Source: Bdellovibrio sp. (lineage in GTDB: Bacteria; Bdellovibrionota; Bdellovibrionia; Bdellovibrionales; Bdellovibrionaceae). Taken from it: 14,292 nucleotides of DNA. A model generated the notes under the pieces. The model saw only the letters and a program-made list of their open reading frames with translations. It was not told the origin of the DNA and made no database searches. Below, one piece after another: positions 9,303 through 13,836 of this stretch (position 1 is the stretch's first letter; every line of letters begins with the position of its first letter). Position numbers and translations under genes: made by a program. The stretch is from positions 1 to 14,292 of the forward strand of contig JAHRXB010000054.1 in the NCBI GenBank assembly GCA_019104905.1, given 5' to 3'.

Positions 9303-9325
9303 TATACATATATTTATATAGTATA
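9303..9325. promoter_or_regulatory. AT-rich candidate promoter/operator of the first brnT operon
   Basis: The 23 bases upstream of brnT are entirely A/T except two positions and form an imperfect inverted repeat: TATAC-a-TATA on the left and TATA-GTATA on the right. Several -10-like hexamers lie here on the minus strand (TATACT, TATAAA), so exact boxes cannot be chosen. Autoregulation by the antitoxin at such a palindrome is usual for BrnTA systems. The similar TATAC-containing palindrome ahead of the second module supports the reading. Confidence 0.45.
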
Positions 9326-9406
9326 TTTGCAATATTCAAAGAACAGGCCACCCGCGCATCTGGGGGATTCGAGAGCAAACACTGTCTCGATCCGGAAAGC
9401 GCACCC

Positions 9407-9440
9407 GACTCACCACAATTCAAAAAGGTACGGTGTACTT
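9407..9440 (-). repeat. Repeat R1 copy A (degenerate core)
   Basis: Matches copy B at 30 of 34 positions (plus strand GACTCAC, then CAATTCAAAAA, then GGTACGGTGTACT). On the minus strand it reads as an imperfect GTAC-ACC-GTAC hairpin followed by TTTTTGAATTG. It lies between the two BrnT modules, about 100 bases downstream of the brnA2 stop. Confidence 0.75.
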
Positions 9441-9495
9441 GTGCTGATATTCATCCAACGATTTAGTTGTCAAAAATAGAATCTAAGAGCCAGGC

Positions 9496-9542
9496 GTAAA
9501 ACTAACGCTCCGTAGATCCAAAAAAGAAACAGGCACCTTTTA
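9496..9542 (-). repeat. Repeat R2 copy at the end of brnA2
   Basis: On the minus strand TAAAAGGTGCCTG begins with the stop codon of brnA2 and runs into TTTCTTTTTT; 21 bases after that tract comes GCGTTAGTTTTAC. The same three-part arrangement (TAAAAGGTGCCTG, T-tract, GCGTTAG[A/T]TTTAC) is found after galE. There is no obvious hairpin, so it is not a classical intrinsic terminator. Confidence 0.7.
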
Positions 9543-9842
9543 GACGGCCTTCTTGAGAATGTCATTTATTAGGCTTTGATATGCCACGCCTTGCTTCTTT
9601 GCTTTGGCTTTTATCTTTTTCAAAACGCCCTCTTCAATTCGAATAGAGATAGCTTTTCTCGGAGTCTCTCCAACTACGGGGCGCCCCACTTTTCTAAATT
9701 GCGCAATTTGCCCGCTTGAAAAACTGGGAATATCGGAATAGTCAATATCACTATCTTTGACAGCTCTCGCGATACGCGCCCCTTTCACTTTTGTTCGCAG
9801 TTCTTGCGCTGATAACTCGATAGTACTCGATTTCTTCTTCAT
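9540..9842 (-). CDS. brnA: BrnA-type antitoxin
   Basis: Predicted 100-residue antitoxin and autorepressor of the BrnA (DUF4415) type. It has the characteristic DSDIDYSDIPSFSSGQIAQFRKVGRP segment (about residues 30-56), which in the family links an acidic toxin-binding region to the DNA-binding part. A ribbon-helix-helix follows: ETPRKAISIRIEEGVLKKIKAKAKKQGVAYQSLINDILKKAV. I start it at the ATG at 9842, which has GGAG eight bases upstream; the 13 residues before it (MFFLWLTRIGDHF) do not fit the family and lie in the frame of the toxin overlap. It overlaps the shortened brnT remnant by 92 bases, more than is usual. Its stop codon is the first base triplet of repeat R2. With its toxin broken it may act alone, as an orphan repressor or as protection against related toxins. 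Confidence 0.85.
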   Translation of the reverse strand: MKKKSSTIELSAQELRTKVKGARIARAVKDSDIDYSDIPSFSSGQIAQFRKVGRPVVGETPRKAISIRIEEGVLKKIKAKAKKQGVAYQSLINDILKKAV

Positions 9843-9939
9843 GAAGTGATCTCCGATGCGTGTAAGCCACAAAAAGAACACGATGCTTTCCTATGTTCAT
9901 CTCGTTCTTATTGCTATTCCATTGAATAAAAACTCTCAT
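9751..9939 (-). pseudogene. BrnT toxin remnant with an in-frame internal deletion
   Basis: A 62-residue open frame carrying both ends of a BrnT protein without the middle. Residues 1-19 (MRVFIQWNSNKNEMNIGKH) match the family start [FE]W...K...N..KH. This is followed at once by RVLFVAYTHR, the beta strand from the second half, and then YYRVISARTANKSERGAYRE, the usual RIISAR.A...ER..Y ending. Relative to the intact 103-residue BrnT at 8978-9289, roughly 30 residues are missing between the KH and the RVLF strand. The frame stays open, so a short product could be made. The C-terminal catalytic and fold motif is present but half the sheet is gone, so toxicity is unlikely. It could alternatively be a BrnA-binding decoy. 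The antitoxin gene downstream is intact. Confidence 0.75.
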
Positions 9940-9957
9940 AATATGTATATACGTATT
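9940..9957. promoter_or_regulatory. Candidate operator/promoter palindrome of the second BrnT-BrnA module
   Basis: AATATGTATATACGTATT is an 18-base palindrome with one mismatched pair, placed immediately upstream of the brnT remnant ATG at 9939. Such TGTATATAC-like palindromes fit an autoregulatory BrnA operator. On the minus strand it also supplies -10-like TATACA/TATATT words. It is well preserved although the toxin is broken. Confidence 0.55.
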
Positions 9958-10059
9958 TAAACGCCCGGTAAAGACCTGATTTATATTTACGAATATCTAT
10001 TCAAAAGGCATGTTTGACCGCAAAAAGGTAAAATCACAGCTTTCCAGTAAAGCACTTCA

Positions 10060-10368
10060 CTAAGAAACATGAACTTTGAATTTGAGGCCTGCCTGAACTA
10101 ATTGATCCTGGAAGGCTAACTGAATAAATCGATCCTCAGAGAACCCAAGTATTCTTGCAAAACGAGCCGCTCTCTCTGGGCTGACCGACTTCCGCCCTTT
10201 TTCGATATCATTCAGATGCTGTCTAGATATACTTAGTTTTTTTGCAAAAGACTCAAGAGTTTCCCCCTCTGATTTTCGCAAAGACGAAAGACGAAGACCG
10301 AAACTTAGAGATTCTCCCAAATTCTTTTCAAGAACTCTGACGCTAGACCTTTTTTTCTTAATATTCAT
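10060..10368 (-). CDS. Orphan XRE-family HTH regulator (antitoxin-like)
   Basis: A 102-residue DNA-binding protein. A basic N-terminus (MNIKKKRSSVRVLEK) is followed by a Cro/C1-type helix-turn-helix, about residues 23-78: FGLRLSSLRKSEGETLESFAKKL, then SISRQHLNDIEKGRKSVSPERAARFARILG. The tail FIQLAFQDQLVQAGLKFKV is helical. Small single-HTH proteins of this kind often act as antitoxins of HigBA-like or similar modules, but no toxin gene is recognisable on either side, so its partner is unknown or lost. The start ATG has GAGGTG upstream with good spacing. The promoter ahead of it contains a dyad exactly between its -35 and -10 boxes, suggesting autoregulation. It is separated from the copG-like gene by 284 bases that include R1 copy B. 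Confidence 0.8.
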   Translation of the reverse strand: MNIKKKRSSVRVLEKNLGESLSFGLRLSSLRKSEGETLESFAKKLSISRQHLNDIEKGRKSVSPERAARFARILGFSEDRFIQLAFQDQLVQAGLKFKVHVS

Positions 10369-10395
10369 GCTTATTCACCTCAACCGTCCAAACCA

Positions 10396-10424
10396 TCTGT
10401 ACACCTGATTGGTTTACATTTCAA
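10396..10424 (-). promoter_or_regulatory. Promoter of the orphan HTH gene with an internal operator dyad
   Basis: On the minus strand TTGAAA (10419-10424), 17 bases, then TACAGA (10396-10401), about 28 bases before the ATG. The spacer and the inner part of the -10 box hold an inverted repeat, TGTACACC-TGATT-GGTTTACA (10398-10418), seven of eight positions symmetric. A repressor dimer bound there would block RNA polymerase. Confidence 0.55.
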
Positions 10425-10616
10425 CATCTAAGGTTAGGTTGACAAAAAAGATCCACCGGTTGCAAGCGAACTAAACGAGAACAGAGGAAATAGCTGATCG
10501 AAAGTCGACCCAAAAGAAAAAGCAGCCCTGACGACTGCGGTTTTAAATATGCTAGTATTTGACTAAAAAAGGGAGGCTGAAACAGACGCCATCCCCACTC
10601 CAAAGGCTGCCGACCT
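10425..10616. other. Non-coding stretch in the island with no recognised feature
   Basis: About 190 bases between the HTH promoter and R1 copy B. The only open frame on the minus strand (10421-10633) would begin with a TTG inside the repeat and gives a Cys/Leu-rich sequence without a recognisable motif, so I do not call it. A decayed toxin gene could have been here, but I cannot see its remains. Confidence 0.4.
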
Positions 10617-10650
10617 GACTCACTGCAATTCAAAAAGGTACGGCGTACCT
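10617..10650 (-). repeat. Repeat R1 copy B, directly after the copG-like stop codon
   Basis: On the minus strand the stop TAG is followed by AGA and then GGTACGCCGTACC, TTTTT, GAATTGCAGTGAGTC. The core folds as a five-base-pair stem with a three-base loop followed by T5, a small terminator-like structure. It shares 30 of 34 bases with copy A. Confidence 0.85.
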
Positions 10651-10652
10651 CT

Positions 10653-10976
10653 CTATCCAGCCTGTTTCTTTAATTTTAGACCTGGAATAGCCTTGCGGAT
10701 TTCTTCAACGTCGACTAACTGACCATTGATATACCCATGTATAATCGAACTAAGAAGCGTTTGATAGGGAATGCCTTTTTTCTCGGCGACACTCTTAAAT
10801 CCGTCAAAATCTTCAAGCGTAAGCCTTGCTGTGAACTTGGCTTCCTTTTTGGCTTTTTCCGTGCGGATAACATCGTTGCGAGCCCGGACTTCTGCCATTT
10901 TCTCGCGTCCTACGCTCTTCCATTTTCCAAAATCCTTCTCTAACTCGCTCTTTGTGGGAAACTTGTTCTTTTTCAC
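10653..10976 (-). CDS. CopG/ribbon-helix-helix antitoxin-like protein
   Basis: A 107-residue protein with a GTG start, supported by AAGGAG eight bases upstream. The N-terminal half is charged and helical (KSELEKDFGKWKSVGREKMAEVRARN), as in toxin-binding arms. The C-terminal part carries a ribbon-helix-helix pattern: strand KFTARLTLEDFDGF, helix KSVAEKKGIPYQTLLSSIIHGYI. The GIPYQTL..SI.H.Y signature is typical of a family of predicted CopG antitoxins. No complete toxin partner is next to it. Upstream, 22 bases away on the same strand, is only a 43-codon ORF. Its stop codon is followed three bases later by R1 copy B. Assignment as an antitoxin is good at the domain level; the partner type is unknown. 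Confidence 0.78.
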   Translation of the reverse strand: MKKNKFPTKSELEKDFGKWKSVGREKMAEVRARNDVIRTEKAKKEAKFTARLTLEDFDGFKSVAEKKGIPYQTLLSSIIHGYINGQLVDVEEIRKAIPGLKLKKQAG

Positions 10977-10997
10977 AATCCGTACTCCTTCTTTAAC

Positions 10998-11129
10998 TTA
11001 CGACTGCGAAGCAGGATATTTCGGGTTCTCACGAACATATAAAAGAACCCCTTCCGAAACAACCTCTTCAATAAGATAACCCCGAAGCTCCCGTATCCTC
11101 TTGCTATTCAAAGAGTTGATCTTCTTCAT
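10998..11129 (-). CDS. 43-codon ORF upstream of the copG-like gene, possible toxin remnant
   Basis: The open frame MKKINSLNSKRIRELRGYL followed by IEEVVSEGVLLYVRENPKYPASQS occupies the toxin position of the last TA-like module. The stretch RELRGYLIEEVVSEGVLLY resembles the C-terminal end of MNT-type nucleotidyltransferases (…EGV.LYE), which would make it the tail of a lost toxin. That match is from memory and weak. Its own upstream signals look functional: a perfect TATAAT ends two bases before the ATG and a perfect palindrome lies just beyond. No Shine-Dalgarno exists, so it would be read from a leaderless message, or the true transcript begins inside it and it is only leader for the copG-like gene. 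It could also be a genuine small protein. Confidence 0.4.
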   Translation of the reverse strand: MKKINSLNSKRIRELRGYLIEEVVSEGVLLYVRENPKYPASQS

Positions 11130-11131
11130 GC

Positions 11132-11166
11132 ATTATACCCCCCTTGTATGGCTATTAGCCATACAA
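11132..11166 (-). promoter_or_regulatory. Promoter with a perfect operator-like palindrome ahead of the copG-like module
   Basis: The minus strand holds a consensus TATAAT (11132-11137), preceded by six G and then a perfect 23-base palindrome (11144-11166): arms TTGTATGGCTA and TAGCCATACAA around one central base. The palindrome covers the -35 region, whose hexamer (about GGCTAA) is poor. This fits a promoter controlled by a dimeric autorepressor, most simply the downstream ribbon-helix-helix protein. Confidence 0.6.
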
Positions 11167-11328
11167 TATTAAAAACACGTTTTAATTAGGATTTGTGCAT
11201 AGTTAACGCCGAAACAAAGGCTGAAATATTCTGTTTTCATGGATAGGAAATTCCGAGAAACGGAAAAACAAAAGCAATGACAAAGGGATTGCAAGGCAAT
11301 CAAAGAGACTGCGCTTCAACGACGGTCC

Positions 11329-11353
11329 GCAATTCAAAAAGGTACGGCGTACC
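11329..11353 (-). repeat. Repeat R1 copy C, downstream of galE
   Basis: The plus strand reads GCAATTCAAAAA then GGTACGGCGTACC. On the minus strand this is the GGTAC-GCC-GTACC hairpin followed by TTTTTGAATTGC. It lies about 60 bases past the galE stop, behind an R2 element, the same R2-then-R1 order as after brnA2. Confidence 0.85.
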
Positions 11354-11357
11354 CGAA

Positions 11358-11419
11358 GTAAATCTAACGCATATTAGACAGAAAAAAACACCAGGCACCT
11401 TTTATCGGCACCTTTTATC
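11358..11419 (-). repeat. Repeat R2 at the end of galE, with a 13-bp tandem duplication
   Basis: On the minus strand GATAAAAGGTGCC occurs twice head to tail without a gap (11407-11419 and 11394-11406). The first copy supplies part of the last codon and the TAA stop of galE. The second continues as TGGTGTTTTTTT, and 13 bases on comes GCGTTAGATTTAC, 12 of 13 identical to the corresponding word after brnA2. Confidence 0.75.
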
Positions 11420-12386
11420 TTTTTTCCCATTCGTAGGCGGTGCGACAGATGAGTTCTAGGTTGTCGTATTTGGGAGTCCAGGCGAAGGCTTTGCGGATTT
11501 TAGAGGAGTCGGCGACGAGTTGAGCGGCGTCTCCGGCGCGGCGGGGTTGTTCGATGACTTTGAAGTTCACTCCGCTGACTTTGCGAACCGTGTCGATGAC
11601 ATCACGAACAGAGAAACCTCGTCCATAGCCACAATTAAAGATCTGAGAGCTTCCCCCATCGCTGAGGTATTTTAGAGCTAGAACATGCAGATCCGCCAAA
11701 TCTTCGACGTGAATGTAATCGCGAACACCCGTTCCATCTGGAGTTGAATAGTCAGTTCCAAAAATTCCTACCGATTCCCGTTTTCCGCAGGCTGCTTCGC
11801 TGGCAACTTTAATTAGATGAGTTGCGTTCTTAGTGCGTTGACCATTGTTGCCACTAACAGACGCCCCGGCCACGTTGAAGTAACGAAGACAGACTGACTT
11901 CAATCCATGCGGAGCTTCGCAATCTCGCAGAACGTTCTCGCTCATAAGCTTGGATTGACCATAAGGATTCAGCGGTCCCGTGGGAGACTGCTCTGTGATA
12001 AGACCAGAAACAGAAGCATCCCCATAAACCGCTGCCGTTGAGGAGAAAACCACCTTCTTAACGCCGTTTTCAATGCAGGCCTGCGCAAGAGTCAGAACCC
12101 CCGCCGTATTGTTTTCATAATAATCTAAAGGCTTTTCGACTGATTCTGGCACAATCAGTTTCGCCGCAAAATGAACGACGGCAGAAATTTTCTTATCTTT
12201 CATCACCCGGGATAACATCAGTTTGTCTCTGACATCTCCCATCACCAACTCTGCCCCCGTCGGGATCGCTTCACGGAAGCCTGTCGTGATATTGTCATAA
12301 ACAACAACACCATAGCCCGCATCTAAAAGCTTTTGAACTGTGTGAGAACCAATGTAGCCGGCGCCGCCGGTGACTAGGACTTGCAT
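11415..12386 (-). CDS. galE: UDP-glucose 4-epimerase
   Basis: GalE interconverts UDP-glucose and UDP-galactose (or the N-acetyl forms) using bound NAD, supplying sugar nucleotides for surface polysaccharide. The 323-residue length is normal for bacterial members. It opens with the NAD-binding VTGGAGYIGSH (residues 5-15), has DVRD at 51-54, FSSTAAVYG with the catalytic Ser/Thr near 115-117, and the YxxxK pair Tyr142/Lys146 in NPYGQSK. LRYFNVAGAS and the C-terminal DGTGVRDYIHVEDLA block complete the extended-SDR epimerase pattern. The ATG lies one base after the stop of the upstream sugar transferase, and its ribosome site GGGGAG is inside that gene's end, so the two are translationally coupled. 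The last ~130-160 bases of the coding strand are strikingly C-rich, and the stop codon lies inside repeat R2. Confidence 0.96.
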   Translation of the reverse strand: MQVLVTGGAGYIGSHTVQKLLDAGYGVVVYDNITTGFREAIPTGAELVMGDVRDKLMLSRVMKDKKISAVVHFAAKLIVPESVEKPLDYYENNTAGVLTLAQACIENGVKKVVFSSTAAVYGDASVSGLITEQSPTGPLNPYGQSKLMSENVLRDCEAPHGLKSVCLRYFNVAGASVSGNNGQRTKNATHLIKVASEAACGKRESVGIFGTDYSTPDGTGVRDYIHVEDLADLHVLALKYLSDGGSSQIFNCGYGRGFSVRDVIDTVRKVSGVNFKVIEQPRRAGDAAQLVADSSKIRKAFAWTPKYDNLELICRTAYEWEKR

Positions 12387-12387
12387 G

Positions 12388-13749
12388 CTATCTCCCCTTA
12401 CTCATAAGAACGACGCGAACTGTTCGAAGAAGAATGATTAGATCCAAAAGAAACGAATAGTATTTGATATAGAAAAGATCGTACTGAAGCTTTTCGCGCG
12501 CGTCTTCAATGCTTGCGCCGTAAGGATAACATACTTGAGCCCAACCCGTGATACCGGGACGGACCAGTTGGCGCAAATTGTAGTAAGGAATCAATGGAGC
12601 CAGCATTTCGTTAAACTCAGGACGTTCAGGACGAGGCCCGATAAAGCTCATATCACCTTTGAAAACGTTAAATAACTGCGGCAACTCATCCAGACGAGTC
12701 AGGCGCAAAAAGCGACCAATACGAGTCATACGTGAGTCATTGGCTTGCGCCCACTGCGCACCGTTCTTCTCAGCATTGTTGACCATGGAACGAAATTTAT
12801 AAATTGTAAATAGGCGCCCGTCTTTGCCTGTTCTAACTTGCTTATAAATTATAGGCCCCGAACTCTCTAAATAGATAGCACACGCCACAAATAGCATCAC
12901 AGGCCAAAACACAGACAATAGAATGATCGAAAAAAACAAATCTCCAAGTCTTTTAATACGAAGTCCCACGGGATGATGAACAAGATTGAAGCTCTCTGCA
13001 GCAATGAACCATTCAGGGCCAAGGAAATAGACAGGCACCTTGGACCAATGTAATTCATAAAACTGACTTAAACCCATCACATTGTGCCCGGCTAACTTCG
13101 CGCGCATCAAGGTTTGCCCCACGTCACTGCCAAGACTCTGGGGATCTAGGGCGCATATAACTCCAGACCAACGACGATTCAGGTAAGCATCAAGCTCAAA
13201 CCAACTCCCGCCGCCGCCTCCACAGCCTTTTTCAGTCAAAAAAGTGATGTGCCCCAAAAGACCTCGACGCCCCAAATCTGACTCAAAAAACTGCAAATTT
13301 TTATCATCAATTAAAAGAAGCCAGTTAAATTCAGAGCGAAAGCCATTAAAGAACTGAACTGTGGCAAGGCGATATAAAATAGCCAAGCCCCCAAAGACAA
13401 CCAAACTTCCGATCAAAACCCCTCGCCCAAAAAGGCCTTCTCGGTCTTGCGCGAAGGCATAGTTGAAAACGACGACCCCGACCAGTCCAATCAAAATCGC
13501 CAACATGGTCCGAGTTAACATTTGAAATCGAGACGCCTGCGTATCCAAATCGTAGGTCCCGAAAACATACAAACTAACCAACAAAAGAAAAACAATGAAC
13601 CAAAGGGCCGGAATCAAAAGAAGTTCGTGCGAAACATGTCCGAATCTAAAAAAATAAACTCCCGCAATAACAAAGATCAACATCATCAAGTCAAAAAGCA
13701 TGATGAAGATTTTATTTTTAGCTGTCAGAAACGGACTAAACTTTCGCAT
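12388..13749 (-). CDS. Exopolysaccharide polyprenyl-phosphate sugar-1-phosphate transferase
   Basis: An initiating enzyme that moves a hexose-1-phosphate (or related sugar) from its nucleotide to undecaprenyl phosphate at the inner membrane, starting capsule, exopolysaccharide or O-antigen repeat units. The 453 residues match the WbaP/WcaJ/EpsB-like architecture. Four hydrophobic helices lie in roughly the first 130 residues, followed by a soluble nucleotide-fold-like middle, then the catalytic domain from ~262. This has KRLGDLFFSIILL (membrane re-entrant helix), KQVRTGKDGRLFTIYKFRSM, the LDELPQLFNV motif (~350, with the catalytic Asp-Glu), FIGPRPERPEF (~368) and VRPGITGWAQVCYPYGASIEDAREKLQYDLFYIKY. 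The middle carries a short run of five glycines (KGCGGGGGSW) encoded by GGC-type repeats. Which sugar it uses cannot be read from sequence. The start ATG has no clear Shine-Dalgarno. It is followed by galE after one base. Confidence 0.93.
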   Translation of the reverse strand: MRKFSPFLTAKNKIFIMLFDLMMLIFVIAGVYFFRFGHVSHELLLIPALWFIVFLLLVSLYVFGTYDLDTQASRFQMLTRTMLAILIGLVGVVVFNYAFAQDREGLFGRGVLIGSLVVFGGLAILYRLATVQFFNGFRSEFNWLLLIDDKNLQFFESDLGRRGLLGHITFLTEKGCGGGGGSWFELDAYLNRRWSGVICALDPQSLGSDVGQTLMRAKLAGHNVMGLSQFYELHWSKVPVYFLGPEWFIAAESFNLVHHPVGLRIKRLGDLFFSIILLSVFWPVMLFVACAIYLESSGPIIYKQVRTGKDGRLFTIYKFRSMVNNAEKNGAQWAQANDSRMTRIGRFLRLTRLDELPQLFNVFKGDMSFIGPRPERPEFNEMLAPLIPYYNLRQLVRPGITGWAQVCYPYGASIEDAREKLQYDLFYIKYYSFLLDLIILLRTVRVVLMSKGR

Positions 13750-13801
13750 CAGACGCTAACGTTAATAAAGATGCGCGGCTTTGACCACTTTGTTTTTTAC
13801 C

Positions 13802-13830
13802 TTGCAGTGCGCCGATCAATCCTCTATATT
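13802..13830 (+). promoter_or_regulatory. Strong candidate promoter giving a leaderless glycosyltransferase mRNA
   Basis: TTGCAG, exactly 17 bases, then TATATT, ending six bases before the GTG start codon at 13837. The predicted start of transcription falls on or next to the GTG, and no Shine-Dalgarno exists, so the message would be leaderless. Confidence 0.55.
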
Positions 13831-13836
13831 TTCCCC

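Noticed and set aside
9228..9479. 83-residue plus-strand ORF
   Set aside because: It is antisense to brnT, spans its AT-rich promoter and R1 copy A, and has no coding character.
10018..10030. CCGCAAAAAGGTA as a fifth R1 copy
   Set aside because: It shares only the AAAAAGGTA word and continues AAATCA with no palindromic core; it may be a remnant but is not supportable.
10421..10633. 70-residue minus-strand ORF upstream of the HTH gene, as a possible toxin
   Set aside because: It would start at TTG inside the R1 repeat, contains the HTH promoter's -35 edge, and its Cys/Leu-rich sequence shows no toxin motif.
11287..11301. GATTGC-AAG-GCAATC hairpin as a terminator
   Set aside because: The stem is perfect but only six base pairs and is not followed by a T-tract on either strand.
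8676..11353. R1 copies as a CRISPR array
   Set aside because: Copies are 0.7-1.2 kb apart with genes between them, one is inverted, and no cas genes are present.
8676..11353. TA modules separated by R1 as an integron cassette array
   Set aside because: R1 lacks the paired GTTRRRY/RYYYAAC architecture of attC sites and no integron integrase is in the window. The TAACG words near R2 are too short to count.
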